Of a stretch of 64,000 bases of DNA, positions 12,324 through 22,279 are shown one piece after another. Position 1 is the stretch's first letter. Every line of letters starts with the position of its first letter. The notes under the pieces were generated by a model, which was not told the origin of the DNA, made no database searches, and worked only from the letters and a program-made list of their open reading frames with translations. The position numbers were made by a program, and so were the translations under genes. The DNA lies in contig JAZAYU010000012.1 in assembly GCA_038501625.1 (NCBI GenBank), positions 2,728,001 to 2,792,000 on the forward strand, written 5' to 3'. Source of the DNA: Corbicula japonica (taxonomy: Eukaryota; Mollusca; Bivalvia; Venerida; Cyrenidae).

Positions 12324-13996
12324 TGTAGTAGTAGTAGTAGTAGTAGTAGAAGTAGAAGTTGAAGTAGTAAAAGTAGAAGTTAAGGAGTAGTAGTTGTTGT
12401 GTTGTAGCAGAAGTAATAGAAGTAGCAGTAGTAGAAGTAGTAGCAGTTTATGTTGTAGTAGAAGAAGCAGCAGCAGCAGAAATAGTAGTACTTGTAACAG
12501 TAGTTAATATAAACTGCGAAACGCACATCCACACTTCATGACAAATATATATTAAAAATTTGGCCAATATCGCGAAAGCTATAGAAGTGGTTGTTGTATC
12601 GTACAACATGAAATCAAACAGAGATTGGTAATGTCATCAGTTTTGATTTCATGTCTAGTTTTGCAATGATGAGGGTATAATCTGTAATGCTATGAATCTT
12701 GTATCGATTAAGCAGATCCCACTTTTGCAATCGTCAACAGTCTAAGTTTGTCAAAAATTCGAATTCTAATTAAAAAATATATAAAATTTTTATATTTCAG
12801 CTATTCATAAGAGCGTGTACTATGGTACAAATTTTATAACTGGCTTCATGGAAGGACATGGAGACCCTACACTTCTGATTGCGTGTCCGGAACGAACGGC
12901 ACTTATAAATGTTTCCATACCTGCACTAGGCATCATCAACGAGCAACATCAGCTAAACAACGGTGCTCTAACCTTGACATATTCAGATACTATTTCCTCT
13001 GCAGTATCAGGGAAGATTTCAAATAAAGGGGTTTATATAACTGCCGACCGGCCAATTGTGCTATTTGCAGGCCGTCTAACGTATGCTTCTAGCGTAGATG
13101 GAAGTCTGGTGATGCCTGAAAGTTCACTTGGAACTGATTACATATTATCGGGGTATCCCTTCGGACTTACTGGAACTGAGGAGTACTTAATACTTGGTAC
13201 AGTGGATCAAACCATCATCACGATATTTAAAAATTATGTTACTGAAAATGTTACTCTGAATAGAATGGAAACCTACATGCGCGTTGGAACAAACTTAACA
13301 GGAACTATGATATCCTCTTCAGCACCGGTTTATGTGATTTCTGGACATAAATGTGCAGTAATCTCTAATGGTGCTTGTGATTATATCGACGAGGAAATGC
13401 CACCTTTAAGTAAACTAGGAACACGTCACGTTGTCAGCTATATGGCACCTCGTCCAGACTTCACAATCAGCATTGTTGTTCCTTATAACAACACGTCCGT
13501 TACAATTTACAATGCAGCTGGTACCCTGGTAGAGACAATTACTTCAATGATGAAGACGGCTGCAATATTTCGTTCATACACAGGTTTTCAATCCATATCA
13601 ATCGTAAGTACTCAGCCAGTTTTAGTCACCCAATATGGTCATGGCCAGGGTTCAGATGAGAATGGAGACCCTTCGATGATGACAATTCCTGACGTCAGCC
13701 ATTTTGGAAACCAGTATGATTTTATCGTTCCATATAATTTCAACAGCACAGTAGCCATGGTGATGAATTCATTATATTCCTTTACCGACCTACTGCTAGA
13801 CGGTGTTGCGTTTTCGCCGACTAAAATAGTCAACGTCACAATAACCGGCTATGGAAAGTACGTTGTCCTTTATGGTAACGTATTACCTGGGTATCATAGG
13901 CTAGTGCATTCAGCAGAAAAGAGTGTTCCTTTCGGAGCCTGGATATACGGACGCCGACCTTTTGCCGAGTACGCGTGGTCATTAGGCCAAACGTAA
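4638..13996 (+). CDS. Secreted EGF / IgGFc-binding-domain protein (5 exons)
   Basis: CDS exons 4638-4733, 8985-9165, 10761-10874, 11779-11892 and 12801-13996 have GT/AG borders and compatible phases, giving 1,701 nt and 566 residues. Residues 1-32 hold a hydrophobic signal peptide starting [10 protein letters not shown]; this is the first in-frame ATG. Residues 33-93 are charged and heptad-like, probably a short coiled coil for oligomerisation. Residues 94-169 hold two six-cysteine EGF domains with the calcium-binding and hydroxylation consensus (C-x-D-x4-Y-x-C). The remainder resembles the N-terminal domain of IgGFc-binding proteins, with [30 protein letters not shown] and a C-terminal [16 protein letters not shown]. 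The family is linked to mucus and surface defence; a pathogen-recognition role here is inference. A possible ATTAAA polyadenylation signal lies at 14393. Confidence 0.85.
5020..5124. repeat. Small inverted-repeat element in intron 1
   Basis: Arms of about 23 bp (TTTTTATTTGGGTATGGAAA near 5021 and its near complement near 5101-5124) enclose about 60 bp. This looks like a very short MITE. No target duplication was established. Confidence 0.5.
5363..5481 (+). repeat. 119-bp direct repeat, copy 1 (intron 1)
   Basis: Starts AGGTCAGAGACCACTAAATA and ends near GTGGCACTCTTGA. It is essentially identical to 6865-6983, in the same orientation, although flanks differ completely. The near-identity points to a recent duplication or active repeat family. 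Confidence 0.9.
6204..6381 (+). repeat. Tandem duplication, 89-bp unit
   Basis: Two head-to-tail copies starting AAACACTACACCCCTGCATT, the second at 6293. They are identical by eye, which suggests a very recent event. Confidence 0.95.
6865..6983 (+). repeat. 119-bp direct repeat, copy 2 (intron 1)
   Basis: Matches 5363-5481 with at most a base or so of difference. The two copies lie 1.5 kb apart within the same intron. Confidence 0.9.
7392..7992. mobile_element. MITE with TA target (601 bp)
   Basis: Terminal inverted repeats CCGTAAATTGGGATATTTTG and its complement close the element, with TA on each side (7390-7391 and 7993-7994). The interior is AT-rich, repeats GGCCAAAA-type words and has no coding capacity. 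TA target choice suggests the Tc1/mariner superfamily as the source of transposase. Confidence 0.8.
8985..9165 (+). CDS. Exon 2 of EGF/IgGFc protein (coiled-coil-like)
   Basis: The acceptor TTTTTCCAG precedes GGATTAGTG and the donor is CTAG|GTATTT. The exon enters in phase 0 and leaves in phase 1. It codes for a charged helix-prone segment with [20 protein letters not shown] and two possible N-glycosylation or helix-cap asparagines. Confidence 0.8.
10040..10330 (-). repeat. Interspersed repeat, same family as 39285-39610
   Basis: On the minus strand it aligns with 39285-39500: TGATGGGTGG, CAAGACAA, TTGTTTTGCCACTGAC and GGCGGTA/GGCGATA blocks appear in the same order. At 39 kb the family sits directly behind a Penelope-like reverse transcriptase, so it may be that element's 3' region, or an independent SINE-like repeat. 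Confidence 0.65.
10761..10874 (+). CDS. Exon 3 of EGF/IgGFc protein (EGF 1)
   Basis: Acceptor GGTTTCAG, donor ATCA|GTAAGT, phase 1 to phase 1, 114 nt. It encodes [18 protein letters not shown] and onward: a full calcium-binding EGF module with six cysteines. The symmetrical phase makes it a shuffling-competent module. Confidence 0.9.
10934..11592. mobile_element. MITE with helically phased CCGT motifs (intron 3)
   Basis: Terminal inverted repeats read AAGCCTGTCTCTCACA on the left and, complemented on the right, AAGCCTGTCTCACACA. The interior is packed with CCGT or TCGT words. GACCGT recurs at 11137, 11147, 11157 and 11167. (C/T)CGT recurs at 11304, 11314, 11324, 11334, 11344, 11356, 11367, 11378, 11389 and 11400. 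The element lies wholly within intron 3 of the EGF/IgGFc gene and codes for nothing recognisable. The superfamily is unclear because no convincing target duplication could be fixed. Confidence 0.8.
11779..11892 (+). CDS. Exon 4 of EGF/IgGFc protein (EGF 2)
   Basis: Acceptor GTGTACAG, donor GAAG|GTAATA, phase 1 to phase 1, again 114 nt like exon 3. It encodes [18 protein letters not shown] and onward: the second calcium-binding EGF with six cysteines. Equal exon size and phase suggest tandem exon duplication. Confidence 0.9.
12271..12510. repeat. (TAG)n microsatellite, degenerate at its 3' side
   Basis: A pure TAG run of about 50 bases grades into AGTAGAAGT and GCAGCAGCAGAA variants. It lies in intron 4, about 300 bp before exon 5. 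Confidence 0.95.
12801..13996 (+). CDS. Exon 5 of EGF/IgGFc protein (IgGFc-binding domain)
   Basis: Acceptor TTTATATTTCAG, then 1,196 nt open to TAA at 13994. It codes for about 398 residues of the beta-rich IgGFc-binding N-terminal-type domain in one exon. No transmembrane segment or cysteine-rich VWD repeats follow, unlike the long vertebrate FCGBP. Confidence 0.9.
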
Positions 13997-14440
13997 ATTC
14001 TTACATTTTATAAAGACCACCTTTTTCCGTAATCTGATTTTAAGTTTTCAAGGCGAAAATATGTTCCAGTTTGTGTATATTATGTGAAGTTTTAACAATT
14101 AAGAAACACTAATGGAACGGAGCGTAGATCTGACCTCGGTTAGATTGTTAAATTTATATTATAGCATAAAACCCCGAGACTTAGTCAAGATCATATTCGA
14201 TAATTTTGTCATAGATGATTTTATTCTTAAATAATTAGTTGTTTGTAAAAGTCTGTAAAAATATAATGCAGAATAACCAGAAATAAGAAAACACTTGTAA
14301 TGTTACTGTTTATGATTTAAGATTGAACGATTTACTTTTGGGAAAAATATAGACAAGATTTATGAACATCCTTACTTTCAACTTTGAGTATTATTAAACA
14401 TGCATGTAGGGAGAAACACAACGTAGTACGTTCCAGTAGT

Positions 14441-14690
14441 AGCCCAGCTATTTGTGCGCAACAAGGGCTTTTCTATATATACGATGGTCGCCCTTAGCGC
14501 ACAACCCAGTTACTATTCAAATCAATGCGGAAAATTTTCCTTCTATGTCTATATGCCAGCGATAACAATCTTTGTCGCATCTTTTGACGGCTTCAAACAG
14601 TTATTTAAACCTTATATATCTTAAAAGAAATTACATACCTGAAAAGCTAATTCCAATTAGAATCACTACATGTGATACTTTTTAAGAAAC
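14441..14690 (+). repeat. Inverted duplication, copy X, left part
   Basis: Matches 61500-61751 on the opposite strand, including TTTGTGCGCAA, TATATACGATGG, AATGCGGAAAATTTTCCTTC and TTACATACCTG. Homology goes on across the hAT insertion into 16201-16507. Confidence 0.85.
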
Positions 14691-14779
14691 TTGATCGTTC
14701 ATTATGAAAAAAATTATAAATTTCCACACATGTCAACAGTTTTTATGTTACATCGCTAAAAGTCTACCTGACTGTAGAG

Positions 14780-16192
14780 CAGACATGGGGCGAATTAAAT
14801 TTTAATGCTAATGCATTAATAATGCATTACTTTTTGTCATTAATGCAAAGTAATGATTAATGCAAAAGATTAAGCATTATTTTAATGCTAATTTAATACA
14901 TTACCTATGCCAAAATGCTGTAATGCTTAGCATTATTTGGCATTAATTGGATTTTGTTTTCTATTGGATTTGGTTGTTTCATTTTATTAATATATTTATA
15001 TTAACAGTATCTTTTTGACACAAAGATGCTCTAAATATTTAATATGTTAATAGTCTATTACATTATCTTATTTATAGCAAGAGAAAATCATGAATATGAC
15101 ATTTTGATATGTGTTCACTATTAGTAAAACAAGATACAGACTATAACTGAAGCCTTTTCATCAGAATGTTGTAAAGTTTGAACAAAAATTATGATTAAGC
15201 AATGAGTCCCTACGCTTAGTTGTTTTAAGAAAATGCTAAATTTATAACAAATCAATAGCCAGTAGTCTTTAAAAAAAGGTGAAATATGCATATCAGGAAT
15301 CGCCACATTCAGAAAAAACAGCCTCCCCACACAGTCAAGAAGAAGAGAGGGAGAGAGCATGGTTAATAAAATGATCAGTTTCAAAAGAGACACCACTAAC
15401 AGCTCTGTCAACAAAAACAGCACTTTTAAATCATTTCACTGTACACATTCATTGTGACAATATATTTCCCACCAATTGTCAAACACTTAAATATTCCTGA
15501 AAATATTTGTGGTAGAAATTTGAAGTTCAGTGCAAAATACCAAAAATATTGTTCTGAAATAAGATAGCATCAAAATCAACTTTAAACCTTCAGACATGCA
15601 CAAAACTCTTACTTTGACACTCAAAGGAAGTTGTTTTTCTAACCGTTGATCCAAGTTACTGATTAAGTGTCTTTGTAAAAATATAAGAGGCTATGTCAGA
15701 TTTCAGATAATCAGTATATAATGCAGGTGCATGTAACATAATTATTTTATTGGACAAGTTGGCAGTGTAGTCCCTTGTCAATACACCACTCTAAATGTGT
15801 GAAAACAGCAATAAATATAAGATAACAAAAGTGTTAAAAAGCTAAACCTGTACTAACCTATATATATTAAGAATTCTTTTGTTGTAAGTTCTTGAGGTGT
15901 CACTTTAGATCTTCAAACTTTCAGATTGATACTTTGTATATTAAACTTTATGCTGATTTTTTTTTTGGAAGATAATCCCTTTTGTACATATATTGACAGT
16001 TGAGTATTTATTTATTGTAAGTTCACTTGTGAATAAAATAATGCTTAATTTAATGCATTTCTTTTTGAAATAATGCTAATTCAATGCATTACTTTCTCAA
16101 AATATAGTAATGCTAATTTAATTTAATGCACAAATTTGGCAAATAATGCTAATTTAATGCATTACTTTTAAAAATAATTCGCCCCATGTCTG
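14780..16192. mobile_element. Non-autonomous hAT element (1,413 bp)
   Basis: Ends are CAGACATGGGGCGAATTA and its exact complement. An 8-bp target duplication CTGTAGAG flanks it at 14772-14779 and 16193-16200. Eight-bp duplications and CAG-starting ends are hAT hallmarks. TAATGC/GCATTA words crowd both subterminal regions and may be transposase binding sites (inference). No transposase reading frame remains. The paralogous locus at 60285-61751 lacks the insert, which independently confirms both borders. Confidence 0.93.
15290..15425 (-). repeat. Interspersed repeat inside the hAT element
   Basis: On the minus strand it carries GGAGGCTGTTTTTT and GTGGCGATTCCTGATATGCA, matching 39545-39605, plus a CT-rich stretch like the one at 39520-39545. 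It is a third copy of the repeat at 10040 and 39285. Confidence 0.7.
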
Positions 16193-16200
16193 CTGTAGAG

Positions 16201-16507
16201 TATCGATTTATAAAAGGCACTCTTTCATTGGTTATCACATTAAAATCAACATGTACACGGCATAAACAGTAGTAAGGATAAAAGTGTTATTTGTGGAATA
16301 TATTTTATTTTATTGATAATTTAGAGACTATTTAAACATAGCAGTGCTGAAATTTTCAAATGGCAGTGAAAAAAAGGGAATTTAAAGCAGTGCGATTTCC
16401 ACCACAGTTTTGATCGTAACTGCTTGACACGTAAAGGACAGACATCTGTAAAAAAAAGTCAGTATAATAATGGGTCTGTGCTTGCAGTCGAATTATTGAG
16501 ACTAGTT
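16201..16507 (+). repeat. Inverted duplication, copy X, right part
   Basis: Continues the homology to 60285-61751. Shared blocks include TATCGAT directly after the target duplication, ACGGCATA, GTTATTTGTGGA, and the strong block 16391-16507 matching 60285-60390 (GATTTCCACCACAGTTTTGA). About 800 bp present in the other copy is missing near 16375. Confidence 0.8.
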
Positions 16508-17243
16508 CCAGTAGTATCTTCGTTAATTTAAGCAGTAATGATCTCATTGCTTCTTTGGGTTATTTGAATATTTTTTTTCATGAAAGGACCATGACCATAA
16601 AGTTGACAAAAAAATTCAAAACTACAGCAATCAGTTATTTCTAAAAAAAAATGCAAGTTAAGACTTAAGCACAAGTATAACGAAGGTACATCAGTATGCA
16701 CCCAGTGAGTTTTAAAGGAATTTAGATTTAAAAAAAAAAACGATGATCCCAATGTAATAGGGGACTGCCCCTTCTACACTCACCGTTACATGTGCTCCCC
16801 AACCATTCCTCAGGTCAGGATCAGGCCCTGCGTACTTTGAAATCATTGCCATACGCATTTTCTTGAACACTAGTAATGCCGTCTTTACCTTAATAGTTAC
16901 TTAATTGACTTGAACCATTTTTTATGAAATCTGAGCTATCATTGTGTGCGTAATATTCAATTGTGGTGCATTTCTGATATTACCGAGTACACTATTTAAA
17001 CTATTATATCAGTACTTTGATTTTTACCCGCCATTAGGCGGCTTGGAACGTATTATTAAAGTCGTATTGTTTTTTTTTTATGTGGTGATTTTTAACGCAT
17101 CAACAAGTTGACAACGTTTATGTGGCGACGCCTAATACATACATCAGAAATTGCCTTTTCGCCACATAAAGAGAATTCGCAATTTTTATACAACTCAAAA
17201 ATAGAGTTCTAATTTTAAAAAAAAACGATCGTGAGGATGCTGT

Positions 17244-17249
17244 TGTTGT

Positions 17250-17293
<44 letters not shown>

Positions 17294-17298
17294 AAGGG

Positions 17299-17347
<49 letters not shown>

Positions 17348-17395
17348 AATGATGATGAAGAAGGGAATGAGGATGATGATGATGAGGAGGAGGAT
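17244..17395. repeat. (TTG)n followed by (GAT)n microsatellite
   Basis: About 16 TTG units, a short spacer, then about 16 GAT units grading into GAGGAGGAT. Reading frames over it are artefacts of the triplet period. Confidence 0.95.
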
Positions 17396-17494
17396 GTCGC
17401 GGACACGTCCTCCGTCCCGAAATCTTGTGAAGTGAGAGTCTCCAGAGTCACTTACGCTGATTCATTGGTTTATGAAGCTGTGTAACTGCTTTAA

Positions 17495-18176
17495 GTGCTT
17501 GCCACACTCCTCCCAATCCTATTCATTGATAAAAAGAAAATTATCAAAATCTCAATAACGGCAAAATGCCGTTAAATGAAACTTTGCACTAATGTATGTT
17601 ATTAATGTATCTTTATTTTGCAGATGGTAAGACACGTTAGAACAGTACAGAAAAATAGCGATATCTAAAAATTCCCTCAACTTTTATTTACATAAATTCA
17701 CAAAAACTTAAGAACACAAAACATCATTTTAAATGCCTACATGAGTAATATGATACTGACAACAATTTAATATTATGTCCTCGTGACTTACATATGTAAA
17801 CTTTCCGAGATATTAGTAAAAGTGTGTTTGACCTTCAATTTCCTGGTCGCGTAAACGGATGACAATCACTGATTTCTCTTTTAGTAGTTGAAAGTTTTGT
17901 ACAAAGTACACATTCACATTTTCTTGTCAGTATCATTGCGCTCACTTGGGAATTTAAAATTATGTTTTGTATCGCTTAGTTTTTGTGAATTTATGTAAAT
18001 AGAATTTCAAGGAATTTTTAGGTCTAGCTTTGTTTCTTTACTTTTCTAACGTGTCTTACTGTATGCAAAATAAAGATACATTAGTAACATTCATTTGTGC
18101 AAAGTTTCATTGAACGACATTTTGCCAATTTTTCATTTTATCGATGAATAGGATTGGGAGGAGTGTGGCAAGCCCT
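17495..18176. mobile_element. TTAA-target MITE, copy A (682 bp)
   Basis: Long inverted ends of roughly 150-190 bp start TGCTTGCCACACTCCTCCCA on the left and match the complement on the right. TTAA lies on both sides (17491-17494, 18177-18180). It is related to 32831-36335 along its whole length. TTAA targets are used by piggyBac and Kolobok transposases; which one mobilises this family cannot be told here. Confidence 0.85.
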
Positions 18177-18180
18177 TTAA

Positions 18181-19594
18181 TAGTTATTTTAATTTTGATT
18201 TTTTAAGTATAATTCTAAGTTCATCTGAGCACAATGAGCACATGTTGAGCTAAAAGGATTGTTTGGTTTTTGTTGTTGTTTTGAAAATTGACTTTTCAAG
18301 CAGCGTTTGAAATGACGTTGAAAGTGTGCATCTTTAGGTCAAGGTCACATTTGTTATCAAGGGTAATGTCCGTCTGTCTGACAAAAAGGCGAGGATATAC
18401 CCCGGTATGCTACGTCATACGACGATTCCATTTTCAGATTGTCGCATACGACGGTGTTTTGCGATGTCGTAACATAATTGTTATTTCCTTTTGTCGGGCC
18501 AAGCGTTATTTAAAAAGCTTTGCAGAAATATTGATAGGTTTAATTAACATTAAAAGGGATTTTACTAAATCTATGTAAGAATTTACGTTTCTAAAAGTCT
18601 AGTTCAAAGTTTGGTTTAGCGGACACAAAAACCATAAAAAACTAAGTCCAATCTTGATGAACTTTATTAACCACTATTATACTGGTAAGTACTTGTAATA
18701 GTATGTACTTGTATGTTTTTGTAAGTGGCGAGTGTGCCTTTTGACCGCATAAGAAAGTTTTGTTTTTGCGCTGAAATTCACCGCATATAAACCTGGTCGA
18801 TTTTGTTGATGCGATAATGCTGTTATACAGCCACCCCATCCGGTGTGTGAACAGAGTCGCAGCTGCAGCAACACACTGTCTCTTGGCAAACCGAGGCTTG
18901 GCCTCCTGATGTAATGCAGCCGCCTTGTTAGCAGATTTCTCTTCCAATTCAAATGTCATATGCGCCTGTTCTTCCGGAATTTGTGCAAAGTGAATCATTG
19001 CAATACCATCTTTCTTCGAATACATTATAAATCCTCGGCTTATAATAATGTTTTAATACCAGCTACTGATTAACACAGATTAACTGTATTAATACATGTA
19101 CCAACTCAGAGAAAGAACTCATAAAGTATTTTTCTAAGAAATAAGTTTATTAAGGGTCAACATCAGTAAAATTCAACCGAAAATTAAAGATTTTTAAATC
19201 AAACTAGTATCAATATATTATTTTACCAGTTCTAGTTAAAATATATTTTTATAACTTAACGATTTTAGGATTTTGTCCGCCGCTATCCGCATTTTTTGAA
19301 TTCGGCGATTTTATTAGACTTCGACAAATACTGGCTAATCAATCCAATATATTTGAGTTCCAACCCAGAAACGTTTCATAAAATTATGGAATAATATTTT
19401 TGTTTAATGTTTGTTTAATTATAAAAGATCTCTACAAAATAGTTTGGATAAATGTACCATTTAATAATGTTATTGTTTTATTTTAACTTCCCTTAGGTCG
19501 GTTTTTATTTTAAGCATGCAATATGTTTCTGCTATCATTTTTATGCATATTTCAATTTTAGATTCGGAGGATATTTGTAATTGAAAAATCTGAA
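18181..19594. other. Intergenic, no gene supported
   Basis: A minus-strand open frame of 127 codons at 18642-19025 has no recognisable domain, no splice context and an overlapping competing frame, so I do not call it a gene. Nothing else stands out. Confidence 0.4.
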
Positions 19595-19660
19595 GATCAG
19601 TGGTCTAGGGGTAGAGCGTCGGACTCCAGATCCGGAGACTGCGGGTTCGAGTCGTACACA
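19595..19660 (+). repeat. tRNA-Trp-like pseudogene or SINE head
   Basis: TGGTCTAGGGGTAGAGCG resembles an A box and GGGTTCGAGTCG a B box. The anticodon arm TCGGA-CTCCAGA-TCCGG with loop CTCCAGA (anticodon CCA, Trp) pairs over five bases with one wobble. The T stem pairs poorly and the acceptor stem does not close, so it is not a working tRNA. Confidence 0.6.
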
Positions 19661-20252
19661 TTCGGCGCGAGTAATGGTTTGAAACCCAGTAAGCAGTCAT
19701 CGAGCGTGATTATTATGAGTTGGAATAACTTGTTTCACAATCGATGTAAAATAAATAAGTTTAAACTATTCAAAAATCTGTACTTATCGGTCTCTGTCAT
19801 TATACAAACCGGGTATGAATAATATCACAGCCCAATCAATGAGAAACTTGGCTAGTGTAAACAATAAAAAAAATCCTTTCTCTCTAAACAAATAAAGCAT
19901 TCAATGTACAATTGGATATGATTTGATTTTCCAGAGAAATGATTCCGGTGCTTAGATTATTGAAAGTCTGGAATTAAGAGTAATGTTATCAAAAGTTTAT
20001 TCATGAGCTAGGTGAAACAATTCGAAAAACTAGTGTGAATTTAAAACCAAATATGAGTTTTGTTAATTTAATGTAAAACAAAACAAAGTTTTCAGAAATA
20101 ATTTGAAGAACGTCGGAATTTTTGCAAGTAAGTGCTAATTGTGCTTACCTATAAAATATAAATTAAACTGGATAAAAAATATAAAACAGTATTAATGTTA
20201 TAATATTTGTACAGCGGAAAGTTGAAGAATGCCATAATGAGTACATGTATAC

Positions 20253-20684
20253 ATGCACCAGTTCAATGCACTTGAGTTGCTTAGAATTCTCCCCACAATG
20301 GTACATAAACTCACGGAGGAAAATAACCGTATCAGACAGTATTTGAGTGCATTGACATTTAAAAACAAGACTGTTGACACAACAATGACAGACGAAGAAG
20401 CAGCAAGAACGATAATTCTGCTATCCTTGCTAGTAGGGATTATCGCCCTTAATATCATGTTCTACCTAATTTACCGGAGACTCACAAGAATCAGGATCCA
20501 AGTTGATGACATCACTTTACAAGTGCCATCACCAACAAGTTCGGACTTTGAAATCGTCGATCGTAAAAATGGAAAGTTTGAACGACCAAGAAGCAACAGC
20601 ATTGAGACCCCAAAACACGAAATAATACCGGAAGCTACCTGCGTCTGGTCTCAGTCAGAGTCAGATCTTACTATGTGGACATAA
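20253..20684 (+). CDS. Hypothetical single-pass membrane protein
   Basis: An open frame of 143 codons with coding-like composition. A helical N-terminal part with HKLTEENNRIRQYLS is followed by one hydrophobic segment, IILLSLLVGIIALNIMFYLI (about residues 52-72), then a basic stop-transfer stretch RRLTRIRIQ and a polar serine-rich tail ending WSQSESDLTMWT. No family is recognised. A good acceptor TTTGTACAG lies at 20206-20214, but this frame has a TGA at 20238, so that acceptor would only add 5' untranslated sequence, with short upstream ATGs before 20253. The second ATG at 20298 is an alternative start. It may instead be the last exon of a larger receptor. Confidence 0.45.
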   Translation: MHQFNALELLRILPTMVHKLTEENNRIRQYLSALTFKNKTVDTTMTDEEAARTIILLSLLVGIIALNIMFYLIYRRLTRIRIQVDDITLQVPSPTSSDFEIVDRKNGKFERPRSNSIETPKHEIIPEATCVWSQSESDLTMWT

Positions 20685-20689
20685 ATATC

Positions 20690-22279
20690 TGCTGAAAGTG
20701 AATTAAAAATATGTATGCATGATTTGTTCAAGTGATATCGCTCATTGTCATGATGTTTATGATTTTCATGCAAGTACAGAAATATTCCTCGATTTATAAA
20801 CCACTCCAGATTGTTAAACACTTCCAGATGGTCGCATTGAAAACCGTGATGTTGTTACAAATGTTATTTTCACCGCGAAATGCATAAAAATCTATCGTCG
20901 GCCTTATATCAGAACCTCATAGGAGGTTTTGAACTTATGAAATATCCACCGATCAGAATACGTTATTTCAAGACTACCTTCAAGTTGAACCTTTCCCTTT
21001 GGCATGGAGGTGCGAGATTTTGACAGATTTCGCGCTTCTTTATCTTATTCAGCGTTGTCAAAAGTCAAATTTTTGTAATGTTTTATAATTGTTTTTGGTT
21101 CAAACAGTTGCAGAGGTACATAATTCCTGCTTTTCTTTTAATAGTGTGTTTCTTTTTTAGCTGTGTTGACCAATCAGCTGATGTTTAGATCTCGTTCTAG
21201 TTCCCTTAATTTCTTTAACCAACCGGAAAATATCTTCTATATTGACGTGCAATCTAATTAAAAGGCAAGATCGCGTTAACGAGAAAAGACCTCGCGAAAG
21301 TGTGATGCAATGCGCGATATTTATATCAATGGCGCGATATTTATATCGCGTTTTCGCTTTCTCGCATCATAGTTTTGTGATCTCGCATCGCCTTTTCGTA
21401 GTCTTGCAAAAGAGTTCGAAATTTGAAACAACAATGGCCCCAAAGGAACACCGTACAGGATACCTTTTCACGTGACGCGTTCAAAAAACAGTAGACTAAA
21501 CTCTTTATATAACGCCGATGACACTAAGATTTCAGCATCATCACGCTAAAACTTTAACGTCTAAAAGATCGTTCCGTTGATACAAATCCAAACAAAACCT
21601 AGATTTTCCTTAGTTCAAATTAAACTATTTTTAAATATTTAAAGAGAACATCTCGTGCTATATGAAAAGGTCTTTAAGATCAATATTTTCTAATAAAGAC
21701 CTTACAAGCACTATACATGTAACAATAATATTTTAAATTAGATAATCGATACCCGTACTCCAGCACAAAGGCTTGAAAGAAATGGAGATTTATAATAAAT
21801 TATCTGATTCAAAGACTAATTAAATTTTTATAAAAAACTTCATTTTTTATCTATTTGCACGTACATTGTTTATAAAATCCGAAATATTTGAATTAGAATT
21901 CATTATATTATCGCATTTAATAAAAATAAATCGTCATAACTAGAACTTATGCACTTTTAAAGGCACTTTCGGTTAATCTACACGTATTTGCATTCCTATG
22001 TTATAAATATAATAGTGATTGTAAAAGTGATAAAAATTCTTTGTGGCACCTGATTAAAAAATTACCGACTAACACGTCATTTGTAATCTTGATTTGTTGT
22101 TAATCTAAAAAGAGAATTTAGAAAAGTACCAAAACACTCTATAACAATGAGAATTATTTCTTTGTAATCCAGAGTCTTGGTGTAAGGGTACTATAGTGCC
22201 AATATATTAGAAGGGAGACCCTACAAATGCATCTAATTATTGTCTGAGGTATTACTCTTGTTAATATTATCTCAAAATA
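20690..22279. other. Intergenic with a minor dispersed repeat
   Basis: The part near 21240-21460 is rich in TCGC words (TCTCGCATC, GCGATATTTATATCGCG) and ends in ATGGCCCCAAAGGAACACCG, resembling 49190-49245 (ATGGTCCCAACGGAGCACCG). This looks like a dispersed inverted-repeat family. No gene is seen. Confidence 0.4.

Noticed and set aside
17231..17485. Open frames over the TTG/GAT microsatellite
   Set aside because: All three frames and the opposite strand are open because of triplet repeats; no gene signal.
18642..19025. Minus-strand open frame of 127 codons
   Set aside because: No domain, signal peptide or splice context, and a second frame is open over the same bases; probably decayed repeat sequence.
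19595..19660. Functional tRNA-Trp
   Set aside because: Anticodon arm is good, but the T stem and acceptor stem do not pair.
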